A stretch of DNA of 64,000 bases from Achromobacter deleyi (GCF_016127315.1 NZ_CP065997.1:2294001-2358000); one strand, 5' to 3'; shown: positions 19,746 to 29,896, counted from the stretch's first letter. Notes: generated by a model from the letters alone, not told the origin. Made by a program: numbers and translations.

Positions 19746-21725
19746 ATGGCGAAGAAGAATGGTTTCAAGGGAAGTGCCGCCATCGGCAATTCTGGCATCA
19801 AGAAGCACTTTGGGAACGACGAGCTTTGGGCTCCCCTCTTCGAGTTGGCCTGGAATGGATTCGATGCCGGTGCGAGCTTCGTTGCCGTCACTGTGGTCGA
19901 GAACGAGATCCACGGTGTGGAGCGGGTCGTCGTTCTGGACGACGGCGAAGGTATCGAGTTTGCCACTCTGGACCACACGTTTGGCAACTTCAACGACTCC
20001 TCGAAGAAGGCGAACCTATCGCTCAAGGGGCAGCATGGTCGCGGGCGTCTTGCGTTCCATAAGCTATGCGCCAACGCCTCCTGGTTTACCAGGTTCAAGA
20101 GTGTCGATGCAGTAATCGAGATCGCCGAGCCGACCATCAAAGACTTCGAGGCCTGGCTCATAGAAGAAGCTGACCAGAAGCAAGAGGTCCTGACGCATGG
20201 CCATGGCACCCTGGTGGAGCTCACTCAATTCACAGATGTCCTGCCGACACAGGATGAGCTCCGGGAGAAATTCGCCGTTGAGTTCGGCTGGTACCTCGCC
20301 GTGCACAAGGAGAAGCGGCTGTATCTGAACGGCAGCGCCGTAGATGTGCCTAGACACGAGGCCTTCGTTCAGGCCATTTCTGCGGACGACGAAGCCTTCG
20401 AGGCTCAGGTCATCCGCTGGGAGCAACGCCCAACATCAGAAAAGTCATATCTCTACCTGCTGAATTCCAGCGGCGAGTTGGTCTACAAGGTGCTGAGCTC
20501 GCTCAACCAGAAGCCAAACTTCTTCACTAGCGTCTGCGTGAAGTCATCATGGGCTGACACCTTCTCGCAGGAACAGGATCTGTTCAATCCTGAAGCGCAT
20601 ACGCCAACGTCCCCTGTCTGGAGAAAGTTCAAGGCTCAGCTGGACCGGCTTGGCCAGTCCGTCTACGACGAGTTCCTTCGCTTCCAGGCGGAGGAAGTTG
20701 TGCAGGGCTACGAGGACGAAGGCTACTTCCCGACCTACGCAGGGCTGGATGAGGCGGAGAAAGCATGGCGGCACCAGCATACCCGTGACCTGGTGCGGAA
20801 CATCTACATCGCCGAGCCGCGCGTCTTTCAAACCGCCAGCAAGAAGCAGGCGAAGCTCATCATCCGGCTGCTGGACCGACTTGCCGTTTCAAATGAGAAC
20901 GAAGCTCTGTGCGACGTGCTTGAAGGTGCGCTTGACCTCGATGCGAACTCGGTGCAAGACCTCGCAAACCAGCTCAAGAATGCGACTTTCGAGAACATCG
21001 TTGCGAGCATCGAAATACTGCAGCGACGGGCTACGGCTGTGGAGCAGTTACGACACGTAATGAACGTGCACTACCGGAAAGTCCTCGAGACGCCCGACCT
21101 GCAGAAGGTAATCGAAAGCAACACTTGGTTATTCGGGCCGCGCTACGAGACTCTCGGTGCGGAGGAGGACACCTTTACCGAGATTGCCCGGAAGATGCGC
21201 GACGAGGTCATGGCGCGGAACCCTGTCGACATGGACGATGTTGACGACGAAGAGGACCTGCCCGGTGCCAAGCGACAAACCGACCTTTTCCTGGCGCGCA
21301 AATTTCCGTCCCTCGATTCAATGGGAAATAGGGTCTTCAAGTGCATCGTCGTGGAGATAAAGCGGCCGGCGATTTCGCTCAACAAAAAGCACCTTCGACA
21401 ACTCGAGGACTATGCGGAAATCATCAAGCGCCAGCCCCAGTTCAAGTCGGAAAAGATGCACTTTGAGCTCATCCTCCTCGGGCGCCAGATTTCCTCTTCG
21501 GACACCATCATTACCAGTCGGCTGAACGCCCATGTCTTGCGCAACGACCCCGGCCTCGTGACAGAGGATCCGCGTATGAAGCTGTACGTCATGAACTGGT
21601 ACACACTGCTTGATGGGTTCGAGCTGATGCATGGGTTCATGCTCGAAAAGCTGAAGCTCAAGAGGGACGACTACAGCGCGGCGACCAGAGAGGAACTGGT
21701 GGCAGAGCTACAGACCGAGCACTGA
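19746..21725 (+). CDS. GHKL (Hsp90-like) ATPase fused to a PD-(D/E)XK nuclease-like C-terminus
   Basis: 659 residues. The N-terminal GHKL ATPase has the N-box LFELAWNGFDAGA (E33, N37, D40), the Mg/ATP loop LDDGEGI (64-70) and the lid glycines GQHGRGR (95-101). The long middle region is helical. The C-terminal domain has QTDLFLA (D513) and VVEIKRP (E537, K539), a PD-(D/E)XK layout, followed by LRQLEDYAEII; this resembles the Shedu/DUF4263 type (from memory, unverified). The ATG at 19746 has GGGAGG just before it; a GTG at 19710 is less likely. A DUF4365 gene follows after 11 bases. A chaperone-like sensor driving a nuclease in phage defence is inferred. Confidence 0.75.
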   Translation: MAKKNGFKGSAAIGNSGIKKHFGNDELWAPLFELAWNGFDAGASFVAVTVVENEIHGVERVVVLDDGEGIEFATLDHTFGNFNDSSKKANLSLKGQHGRGRLAFHKLCANASWFTRFKSVDAVIEIAEPTIKDFEAWLIEEADQKQEVLTHGHGTLVELTQFTDVLPTQDELREKFAVEFGWYLAVHKEKRLYLNGSAVDVPRHEAFVQAISADDEAFEAQVIRWEQRPTSEKSYLYLLNSSGELVYKVLSSLNQKPNFFTSVCVKSSWADTFSQEQDLFNPEAHTPTSPVWRKFKAQLDRLGQSVYDEFLRFQAEEVVQGYEDEGYFPTYAGLDEAEKAWRHQHTRDLVRNIYIAEPRVFQTASKKQAKLIIRLLDRLAVSNENEALCDVLEGALDLDANSVQDLANQLKNATFENIVASIEILQRRATAVEQLRHVMNVHYRKVLETPDLQKVIESNTWLFGPRYETLGAEEDTFTEIARKMRDEVMARNPVDMDDVDDEEDLPGAKRQTDLFLARKFPSLDSMGNRVFKCIVVEIKRPAISLNKKHLRQLEDYAEIIKRQPQFKSEKMHFELILLGRQISSSDTIITSRLNAHVLRNDPGLVTEDPRMKLYVMNWYTLLDGFELMHGFMLEKLKLKRDDYSAATREELVAELQTEH

Positions 21726-21736
21726 GCCTTTTAGCT

Positions 21737-22231
21737 ATGGCTGTACAGCTTCCTCAACGACCTCGAGCGCACGAACTTGAAGTTCAGTCGGAAAACTTTT
21801 TTTGGCAGAACCTTCCTGCTGGATGGATCTGCGACAAGCCTCAACACGACTATGGAGTTGACCTCCGACTTGGGCTGACAACCGATGGCCAGATAACAGG
21901 TCAGCAACTGGTCGTTCAACTGAAAGCGTCGGAGATTGCCAATGCCGCCGACTACGTCGTGGTGAGGCTCGAAGTGACAACTCTTGCACTGCTTCGACAA
22001 ATGCTTGAAGTTGCAATTTTGGTGAAGTACATCGCGGCGGAGCGAGAGGCCTACTGGCTGCTGTTAAAGGACTTCACTGCTGAGCCAATGGGTGGCCAAA
22101 GGACAGTCTCGGTGCGCATCCCGAAAGTCAACCGGCTTTCAGCAAATCCTTGGCCGTTCATCGGTCAGCACGTTCAAGCTGTTCACTTCCGAAAGCTCAA
22201 TGCAAATCGTCCTGGGCATCCGCAGCAGTGA
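21737..22231 (+). CDS. DUF4365-type putative nuclease
   Basis: 164 residues. DYGVDLRLGL (D42) and QQLVVQLKAS (Q61-x-K63) form the D...QxK active-site pattern of PD-(D/E)XK-like DUF4365 proteins; a Glu-rich first helix (HELEVQSEN) supplies further candidates. It starts 11 bases after the GHKL-nuclease gene and is probably translated from the same message. DUF4365 domains occur in defence proteins. Whether it cuts DNA alone or with its partner cannot be told from sequence. Confidence 0.72.
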   Translation: MAVQLPQRPRAHELEVQSENFFWQNLPAGWICDKPQHDYGVDLRLGLTTDGQITGQQLVVQLKASEIANAADYVVVRLEVTTLALLRQMLEVAILVKYIAAEREAYWLLLKDFTAEPMGGQRTVSVRIPKVNRLSANPWPFIGQHVQAVHFRKLNANRPGHPQQ

Positions 22232-22491
22232 TGCCTGCGGAGCGAAAACTGCCTTTCGACTGCTAAACATTGACGGACTTCACTAACTTCACACTGGTAC
22301 GGCTCGCGGGGGGCAGGTCAGCAGGTCAGAGGTTGCCTTCCATGCAATCGCATAGCCGATGGCTTGTTACTCATAACTCAAAAAATCACCGCCTTAAAAT
22401 CATGCGGCACGAATGGTGGCTCTAGGTAGTCGTCACTTGTTTGTTCACCGTCGCTGCCGCACTCGCGCCACCAGTCTGGTGTCAATTAGCG

Positions 22492-22764
22492 CTAAGTATC
22501 TGCGACAGGATCTTGCTCTTCCTGTGGACCAAACTTGAAATCGGCAAACTGAAGCATCATGTTTGCTTGCAGACGCGCCGTCTCGTCAACGCTGAGAAAG
22601 TCCAGCCGACCGTTAGGCAGATGTCTGAGTCTCAGCAGGCTCTCTCCCATGCTCGGCGGAATGCGGATCTTGTCGCTTCGAAACGCTTCACGCAAAAGGT
22701 GAAATCGAAGCTCGAACTCTTCCCGCGTCTTGGGGGTATCCATTGTTTGAAGGCCGGGGGTCAT
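22492..22764 (-). CDS. Small protein, third gene of the MBL/trypsin-STAND operon
   Basis: 90 residues, hydrophilic, with no recognised domain and no signal peptide. It begins MTPGLQTMDTPKTREEFE and contains FELRFHLLREAF and MGESLLRLRHLPNGRLDFL. It starts eight bases after the stop of the giant STAND gene in the same direction; a TAGGTTT stretch precedes the ATG at 22764, and a second ATG at 22743 is possible. The tight spacing argues for a real third component. From memory, type I AVAST loci have accessory genes, but I cannot confirm homology. Confidence 0.55.
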   Translation of the reverse strand: MTPGLQTMDTPKTREEFELRFHLLREAFRSDKIRIPPSMGESLLRLRHLPNGRLDFLSVDETARLQANMMLQFADFKFGPQEEQDPVADT

Positions 22765-22772
22765 GGGCAAAC

Positions 22773-25700
22773 CTACGTTGATCGAGACACAGTTCCAAGG
22801 GGCATTCCATCGATCTCGTACTCCCAGGCGATCCCAATACCTTGGGGCAAGCGCAAGGCTCCTCGTTTGATGGCCAAGTAGCAGCCTTCGTGTTCCGGGC
22901 CTGCACCACTGCTTCCGGATACCCTTCCAATTCGCCAATTCGCACGTGACAAATCGCTGCCCGTCGCACCAGTCATTTGCATGAGGGCAGCCGAAGGAAC
23001 CGCAGGTGTGAAGCTGCCGAAGAATGCAGGTCGGCCTTCCACTCTGGCGCAGGCCTCCATCTCCGACGCAGACCTCGCGGCAGGCAGCTCCGTCGACAGG
23101 AACTCCGTGGCCGACGAGGGCGGAACAGGCCTCACGTTCGACCGATGGAGGAACGCGGTCATCCGAAACAATCGGTGTCGCCTTCCGTCCCAAATGCGCT
23201 CGAAGAAATCCAAGTAAATTTCATCGCCACGCATGGGCGCGAACCCACCTCCGGGTTGCGTCAATTTGGCCATCCAAGCCTTGGCAGGGGACGAAAACCC
23301 GACGATTCGAGATCGCCCAAGCTGGCCAGGGTTGTAAGCTCGAAATGTTTGCTCAACACGCGGCAGAAGAGCTTCTGAAATGGCCGGCAGCACCGCTACC
23401 TGCAATGCAAAACGAACCTTCGCCTTCCATCTGCCCAGAGGATGATCCGACCGATCCCTGAAACCCTCGGCCAGAAGTTTCTCAAGCTCAATGCTTGTCT
23501 CAACCGATAGAGGGGCGCAGGCTTTTCGAATTTCATTCTCGGCACGCTCGGCGAGGGCTGGCGTTGCAAGACCCATTGCAGCCAGTTCGGCCCACTCGTC
23601 TTCTGCCACGCGTGCCCATGCCGGACATGGCACAGCGGAGGCATTGGCGTCGCCAGCCCCTTCGACTGCTTGAAGAACTGTCGCTCGGAGACTCTTCAAA
23701 GCTTCGGCCGCACCTGTCGAGCCCTTTCGAGCGGCGCGATCCACTATCCGCATCAATACTGCAAGACGTCCGACGTGTTTGCATTCGCGCTGAACATCAG
23801 CGACAACGATGGCCGGCGCCAACCGATCCCAAAGCAGAGTGGCGTCCGACGCGGACAGTTGATCGAGCACGCCACAAAGAACATCGGGCAGATTGCCGGT
23901 ATCCATTTTGAAAGCAGTGGCCCCAAACATAGGGATGTATTCAGGAAAGCCTTCAAGAAGCCACTGAAGAAGCTCGGCCGCCTTGTCACGCCGTAGCCAC
24001 TGCGGATGGTCCACGGCAGCAAGCAGAAGTTTTATCAGACCGGTTGACGAGTCCGATACTACGGCTTCATCCAAGAAGCCGTATTCGCGTGCCTTCGCCG
24101 CCGTGTCGCCAACCATCATCTCGACGTGCTCAACGACCTGCTGAACTAAGGCTGCGCGCTCGCTGGGAGTCGCAATTGATGCGAGTCGCTCGATCAGATG
24201 GTCGGCGCGACGCCACTTCTCCGCATATCGCTCGTTGAGGATAAGCGGCGCGTAAAGCTTCACTACAGCGTCTGCCGATTGGGCCTGATGTCGCAGGATG
24301 CTTTCCGCTCTGGCCGCACCTGACGAAAGATTTCCCCAGATTGACCAACCACCTCGCTGCAGATGCTCCAGCGCCGCAAGCGCTTCCGTGCGAGCTGCTG
24401 ACACGTTCCCTCGCGCGAGCTGCCTTTCGGCGCGTGCCAGTGCATCGTCTGACTCTCGGGTCGACCCTGACGTTCCAAACATGCCAGGCATGACAAGCGC
24501 GTCCCGCGTCGACTCGTCATCCGCCTGATTTGCTTCCTCCTTTTCGCTGGGTGTGTCGCGAGCAACCGCGATGCGCTTCACCTCGGGAGGCGCTGCCGCA
24601 GGTTCACTGTCGCCAAGAAGCTCTGCAAACGCCTTCGCTACGTCTGGATGCAGGTTGTCCCGCAACGAAGAAAAGAATTCCTGCCGTTGCGTGGCGTCGA
24701 ACTCAGATTCGCTGATGAGCTTCAAGCGATGAAGCATTAGCCTCTGAATGTCGCTCTGACTGTTCGCCTGCGCCGCCAAGCGCGCGTACGCTTCTGCGGA
24801 CGTTCCCAGGTGTCGATGATCTCCAAACTGATAGATCTCCAGAAGCGCCCAGCACAATGGCCAATGTGCACTGGGCGTTGCCGATTCAAGTATTCGATAC
24901 AAGGCGGCCTGCTCATCCAGCGCGCAACCGGGGAAGCGATTGCCCCTGAGGGTAGAAACCCGATCGATGCTTCCTTCCGTCGCTTCTGCAAGCAGCTCCT
25001 CTGCCGTCCCGCATGTCTGACGTTGGAAGTAGCGCACCGCACCTAGAAAGTCTCCTCGCTGACAGAGGACACCAATGAGCGATGCCTTGTCATATCTGAC
25101 GAATCGCTGGAAAGTCATCTCGCCGCCCGCAGCCTCCAGGTTCCCAGCGATACGAGGCAGGAGACCTTTCTGTAAGACCTCATCTCGAGGAACTCGGTCC
25201 AGTGCTCCGGTCATCAAGGTCAGTTGATCCTCTTTGTACCAGCTCGGCCCCATCGATACAGCCAAGACAGCTTGGTAGGTTCGGCGGGCTTCCTCCAGGG
25301 CATCGAATCGCGCAAATATGGGAATGAGGGTCAGCAGTTCGGGGACAAGTTCATGTCGGTTCTTCACGTTTGCCTGCACATAGGCCCGCCAGCGTTGAAG
25401 CAATCCAAACGCTTGGTCCCCAACTGACGTCTCCAATGTCATCCGGCTCACCTCTGACAGGAGGTTGGCCAAGACGGTCCGGAATCCTTCGGAGTAAAGG
25501 CCACACTGACCCTCGAAACGCTGCTCCATGAAGGACAACATGTAGCCGATACGCTCGGGAAATACGTCAAAAAGCAACCCCACCAATCTTTCGTAGATCT
25601 GAGGGAAGACTGCCTCAGGAAGGCCGTAGCTGTCTTTCCATTTGACTCGACGCCCTAACGAGAATCGAAGGTGTTTGAAGACGCGCTGATCAAGATGAGA

Positions 25701-28574
25701 CCACGCCTCTTGCAATCCGACGTCATCGTCACAGTCCTTTGCGCGCCTTCCGGAACCGTCGCACCACGCCAGAGCTCGGCAAAGCGCATCCACCCCATCG
25801 ATCCAGCCGTCCGCTTGAATCTCTGCTGTCTCTGGGCAAGGAAGATTCTTCTCGAGAAATGATGCCAGTCGCCAATGCGCCATCCGAGTGGCGAACAGGC
25901 GAAAATCCATCTTGACGTTGCCTTTCGCAATGAACTGCACAGGGCCAGGCTGCCCAAAGCGCCCGTTGGCAAGGGCACGCACAAGCGCCCCTGGGGCGCC
26001 CAGCGCCACCAAAGCATCGATTTCACCGAGGCTGGGCTTGGTCTCTTGCGCCTTGTGCTCTTTCCGGAGCAATTGCACATCGGAAAATATGCTTTGCAGC
26101 AAACTCTGATCCAAAGCTACGCCGAAATACTTGCAGTACCCTTGATAGTTCGCGAGGAGTCGAATGAGGACCGGCTCCAGCAAGGCCGTTGAGCCTGAAA
26201 AGTGCTTCCGCAGAACAGACACGGGTGTGTACCGCGTCGCGAGGCACGCGGAGCTTGCGCCAAAGTACCCGGTGACTTCAGACAAGCATTGTTCACAGGC
26301 GGCCTTGTCCGAGATGCTGCCCCTGATAGCCTCCACCGACGATCCGTAGAACATCGCCAGCGCTTGCATCGCGTCATCGTCACCGGCCTGGTTTTTGAGA
26401 AGAAGCAGTTGGATCCGAAACTCAAAGAGAACCACGAAGTTCGAGACTGTCAGCCCCTGCATGGCCAGTTGCCGCTCAATCACCGCTTCGGCTTTGTCGA
26501 GAAGATCCAAAGCAGTCGCATTCTCGTTTGCCGCAGTGAGCTGCAGCGACAAGCGCAAAGCGTCTTGCAGCGGCACAATCAAGTGACCATAGCGAACGGC
26601 ATGCTGCACCGCTTCCTGCGCCTTGCCCAAAGACAACAAGGCATCTGCAGCCAAGTCCGCCGACTGTGCGAACAGAGCGTCGTAGCGAAATTGGAGGCGC
26701 TGGGCAAGCAAGAGGATGCGGACAACCTCGGTCAGGCTTCCTTGGCGCGTCGCAGCTGCCAAGGCCTCGTTCACGTCACCGAGCAGTGCGTCCGGCTCAG
26801 CTCCCAACGTGACACATCGGTCGGCCCAACCCTGTGCGCACATCGCCACCGTACGCGCTTCCTCCGCCGGCCCGCTTCTGAGCCCGTGGTAAATGATGTT
26901 GAGCGTGCCATAGTCGGTATCCGGACGCGACGCACAATACTCCAGCAACCGACGTTGGACGTCCAACTCTCGCAATGCAGTCTTCTCAACAAGGAAGTCG
27001 GCAAACGATGAGTGATAGATGGTCGTCTCGTCGTGCCGTAGCAGCAGGTGCTGGATCCGAGCAAGTGTGCTCACGAGTACCAACGTCTCTGCCTCTTGCA
27101 GGATTTCAACGAGCTGCTGTGTTGGAATTCCCCATCTCAGGCGAGCAATGATCGCCAGCAAGTTAACGGCCTCTGGATCCACTAAGAGTTGGGGCCACAG
27201 TGTCTCGTAGTACGTGCGAATGCTGCCGTTAATCAACGGCAACGCAGCAAGATGTTCGTCATCTGTGCCGCCATTCGCCAGATCGATGAGATAGCGAAGA
27301 TAAAGAGGATGACCTTGTGCTCGCTCGCAAATGATGCGGACCGTCGCAGCGGTCACTCGTTCCGGGACAAGGGCACCCAGGCAAAAGACACGCGCAGATC
27401 CGGGCTCCAGCGAGGGCATTGCAATGCAAGAACGGCTTTCAAACCTTGCTCCCAATGCCGTAGAGAGATTCACGTAGCTGGGAGCCGAGGCCACAAGGGT
27501 CACGCCAGCGGGCATCCTGGATGGCAACAGCCCTATAAACTGTTCAAGTGTTCCCTGCCCGAGCTTTGCAACTTCGTCGACGCCATCTACGAAGATCACC
27601 GCGGTCTTTCTCCGGGACGCATACGACTGCCCAAGAATCTCCAGAAGTTGCGCTACTTCGACGATTAGTTGAGGGTAGCTCTTCGCGGAAACGCGTCCTG
27701 CTCTTCCCGTCAGGTGCGACGAGACCAAAGTGTTAAGCCAGTTGAAGAACACTTCTGGTTGTGCCAAATGCATCGGACTGACCGCGCCCTTGTGTAAGGT
27801 AAAGCTGTAGGTTCCAAAATGCTCAAGGCTCGGGTTGAGCGGGCTATACCGATCGCAAAATGTTGATTTGCCAATCCCATGGGCACCTTCGATGAAGGCA
27901 TACCCGCCGTTCGAGGTGCTGACAAGGGACTCAAATGCCTCGGTGAACGCTTGGCGCGCTGCGAGAACTTCGCCATCAGCCTCTTGACCTTGAGGCTCAT
28001 CAAGAGGGATGGAATGCTCTCGAAGAAAGGCCGACATTCTGGCGATGGACATGGCGCCCAAGGACTTGTCAATCGCAACTCGCAACACGCCTCGAGCTCG
28101 GCCGTCGCAGATGAGCGGAGCGCCGGAGATACCGTCATAGTTGGTCAGCGCGGACGGCGCATCTATATGAAGGTCGAGATCAACGCTCAATCTCGGCGTA
28201 TCGAGAACTTGCGATATCGAACCTTCCAGCCTGTGCCCGACGGAGAGCTTCGCTGCTGGAAAACCAAAGGCTGTGAATTGGCTTCCTTCTATTGGAAGCC
28301 TCTCGTCAAGGAGGATCGGATCGATGTCGACCTCTCGTGCGAGCGCAAGGATGCACACATCAAGGCTCTCGTCCTCTGCAACCACGCTCGCAATGACTTC
28401 GTCGGAGGCCGATCCAAGATCGAAACGCACACTGATCTGCACTTGAGCAGAGATCGCGTCATATACACAGTGACGCGCCGTGATCACTCGGGAAGTTGTG
28501 ACCACCCATCCGGTCCCAGAGTCGGCGCCACATTTGACCTCGCAAGTGGCAAGCTTTATCTGCGCGTCAATCAT
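22773..28574 (-). CDS. Trypsin-like protease fused to a STAND NTPase (Avs1-like antiviral sensor)
   Basis: 1,933 residues. An N-terminal trypsin-like domain (1-165) has a complete triad: H35 in ITARHCV, D72 in LDVCILAL, S150 in GISGAPLI. A STAND NTPase follows: Walker A GAHGIGKST (230-238), Walker B AVIFVDGVDE (325-334), GxP-like QGHPLYL (420-426). From about 570 onward it is a long array of helical, TPR-like repeats, the expected ligand sensor. The ATG at 28574 overlaps the MBL stop by eight bases and has AAGG upstream; an ATG at 28616 would add 14 residues. Such proteins bind a phage protein, oligomerise and switch on the effector, here a protease. The activation model is taken from known Avs proteins. 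Confidence 0.85.
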   Translation of the reverse strand: MIDAQIKLATCEVKCGADSGTGWVVTTSRVITARHCVYDAISAQVQISVRFDLGSASDEVIASVVAEDESLDVCILALAREVDIDPILLDERLPIEGSQFTAFGFPAAKLSVGHRLEGSISQVLDTPRLSVDLDLHIDAPSALTNYDGISGAPLICDGRARGVLRVAIDKSLGAMSIARMSAFLREHSIPLDEPQGQEADGEVLAARQAFTEAFESLVSTSNGGYAFIEGAHGIGKSTFCDRYSPLNPSLEHFGTYSFTLHKGAVSPMHLAQPEVFFNWLNTLVSSHLTGRAGRVSAKSYPQLIVEVAQLLEILGQSYASRRKTAVIFVDGVDEVAKLGQGTLEQFIGLLPSRMPAGVTLVASAPSYVNLSTALGARFESRSCIAMPSLEPGSARVFCLGALVPERVTAATVRIICERAQGHPLYLRYLIDLANGGTDDEHLAALPLINGSIRTYYETLWPQLLVDPEAVNLLAIIARLRWGIPTQQLVEILQEAETLVLVSTLARIQHLLLRHDETTIYHSSFADFLVEKTALRELDVQRRLLEYCASRPDTDYGTLNIIYHGLRSGPAEEARTVAMCAQGWADRCVTLGAEPDALLGDVNEALAAATRQGSLTEVVRILLLAQRLQFRYDALFAQSADLAADALLSLGKAQEAVQHAVRYGHLIVPLQDALRLSLQLTAANENATALDLLDKAEAVIERQLAMQGLTVSNFVVLFEFRIQLLLLKNQAGDDDAMQALAMFYGSSVEAIRGSISDKAACEQCLSEVTGYFGASSACLATRYTPVSVLRKHFSGSTALLEPVLIRLLANYQGYCKYFGVALDQSLLQSIFSDVQLLRKEHKAQETKPSLGEIDALVALGAPGALVRALANGRFGQPGPVQFIAKGNVKMDFRLFATRMAHWRLASFLEKNLPCPETAEIQADGWIDGVDALCRALAWCDGSGRRAKDCDDDVGLQEAWSHLDQRVFKHLRFSLGRRVKWKDSYGLPEAVFPQIYERLVGLLFDVFPERIGYMLSFMEQRFEGQCGLYSEGFRTVLANLLSEVSRMTLETSVGDQAFGLLQRWRAYVQANVKNRHELVPELLTLIPIFARFDALEEARRTYQAVLAVSMGPSWYKEDQLTLMTGALDRVPRDEVLQKGLLPRIAGNLEAAGGEMTFQRFVRYDKASLIGVLCQRGDFLGAVRYFQRQTCGTAEELLAEATEGSIDRVSTLRGNRFPGCALDEQAALYRILESATPSAHWPLCWALLEIYQFGDHRHLGTSAEAYARLAAQANSQSDIQRLMLHRLKLISESEFDATQRQEFFSSLRDNLHPDVAKAFAELLGDSEPAAAPPEVKRIAVARDTPSEKEEANQADDESTRDALVMPGMFGTSGSTRESDDALARAERQLARGNVSAARTEALAALEHLQRGGWSIWGNLSSGAARAESILRHQAQSADAVVKLYAPLILNERYAEKWRRADHLIERLASIATPSERAALVQQVVEHVEMMVGDTAAKAREYGFLDEAVVSDSSTGLIKLLLAAVDHPQWLRRDKAAELLQWLLEGFPEYIPMFGATAFKMDTGNLPDVLCGVLDQLSASDATLLWDRLAPAIVVADVQRECKHVGRLAVLMRIVDRAARKGSTGAAEALKSLRATVLQAVEGAGDANASAVPCPAWARVAEDEWAELAAMGLATPALAERAENEIRKACAPLSVETSIELEKLLAEGFRDRSDHPLGRWKAKVRFALQVAVLPAISEALLPRVEQTFRAYNPGQLGRSRIVGFSSPAKAWMAKLTQPGGGFAPMRGDEIYLDFFERIWDGRRHRLFRMTAFLHRSNVRPVPPSSATEFLSTELPAARSASEMEACARVEGRPAFFGSFTPAVPSAALMQMTGATGSDLSRANWRIGRVSGSSGAGPEHEGCYLAIKRGALRLPQGIGIAWEYEIDGMPLGTVSRST

Positions 28575-29760
28575 CAGTTTGCCCTTCAATTTCGATCCAA
28601 TCCGTCGCTTTGTCATGCACGGTAAACGAGGCCCCGCTCTTTGAGACGTGATTGCGAAGGAAGGCTGAAGCTGGTGTCGGGTAGTTGAAATAAAGTGTGC
28701 GGGAGAACGATGCGGGCCGATCTACGATGGCCGCAAGAACTTCGATGTCAGGATGGCCATGCGCATTGCCGTTCGACGAAACGATATACCTGGGAGCATC
28801 GACGAGTCGGAGCAATTCCGGGCTCGTGTTGCGCAGGCTTCCATGGTGAGAAATCTTGATCGCATCGAAGAGCATTGAGTGGCCGTGTGACTCCAGGGCA
28901 CGGAGCGCTGGAACAACGTCCTCCGCCCAGGCATCTGCAAGCATCAGGACACGAGCCCCACCAAGTTCAATGATCGTCGCGATTGAACTGCCGTTCGTGA
29001 TGGAGACGTCGGGATCGTAGACGGCTTCGAGGTCTTTTCGTTCTCGAGCTGACACAGGGACAGGGCGTGATGCCGCACTTTCGCCTGCGTGCTCGCACAC
29101 CAACTCGAAGGCGTCGTCTATCTCGCCGCCCGTTCCTGTTGGGCCGTTGTAACCCATTTGACGCAGCCGCCCTTTCCACCACTTCAGAAGTCCATCGAGG
29201 CGTTGTTGCGTTGGGCCGATGACGCGGATATTGCCCCCTGCGAGTTGGAACACGGGCGCGCGTTCGACAGCAATACTCGTCGCACCATCATGGTCGTTCC
29301 ATCGATACCCGCCACGGCGTATCAGCGCGGCGAGCGAGCTCCCTTGCCGCGCGCTGATGTCCTTGGGTCCGTTCGGCAAGATACCAATCTGCACCGGATG
29401 TCCGCGTCGATTGATTGCATCAAGTATCAACCGATCCGTAGGCCGAATAGCGGCGTCATTTATCGCGGTCAGGCTGCGCAAACTGTTGTGCCACACCTGC
29501 CCAACACTGACTACTTTGGGTGCAGCAGATTTCTCGTTGATTGTCAGAAATCTTATGAGGCCGGAAATGTGGTCTGCGTCAATGTGACTTGCGATGACCA
29601 GATCCAGATGCTCGCCCCTAGATGCGATCTCCAAGAGATCCGACTGAATATGATCGTCAAATGTTTTGGCGTAACCACCATCAACAAGCACATTCGATCC
29701 TGCGGCACTAAGAAGAAACGCGTCTCCATTTTCAGCAGGGTACATTCTTATTCGCAACAT
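28567..29760 (-). CDS. Metallo-beta-lactamase-fold protein, operon partner of the trypsin-STAND gene
   Basis: 397 residues, ComEC/Rec2-like MBL fold. Metal motif SHIDADH (H59, D61, D63, H64), a later strand GARVLMLADAW, ISHHGSLRN, and NGNAHGHPD are all intact, so hydrolase activity is plausible. There is no signal peptide or membrane helix, so it is cytoplasmic. It is the first gene of the operon, and its stop overlaps the STAND gene start. The combination of MBL protein and trypsin-STAND NTPase is the pattern I recall for type I AVAST. The substrate is unknown. Confidence 0.8.
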   Translation of the reverse strand: MLRIRMYPAENGDAFLLSAAGSNVLVDGGYAKTFDDHIQSDLLEIASRGEHLDLVIASHIDADHISGLIRFLTINEKSAAPKVVSVGQVWHNSLRSLTAINDAAIRPTDRLILDAINRRGHPVQIGILPNGPKDISARQGSSLAALIRRGGYRWNDHDGATSIAVERAPVFQLAGGNIRVIGPTQQRLDGLLKWWKGRLRQMGYNGPTGTGGEIDDAFELVCEHAGESAASRPVPVSARERKDLEAVYDPDVSITNGSSIATIIELGGARVLMLADAWAEDVVPALRALESHGHSMLFDAIKISHHGSLRNTSPELLRLVDAPRYIVSSNGNAHGHPDIEVLAAIVDRPASFSRTLYFNYPTPASAFLRNHVSKSGASFTVHDKATDWIEIEGQTDD

Positions 29761-29896
29761 GTTGGCTCCCTCTTGGAGTATGGTTATTACGCGGCCCCTG
29801 GGAGTGATCGAACTCCATCATCGGAAATGCATGAGTCCATAGTGCTGATCTAGATGAGAAAATTAACGGTGATGTTGAGCTCTGACGTGAAAAGTT

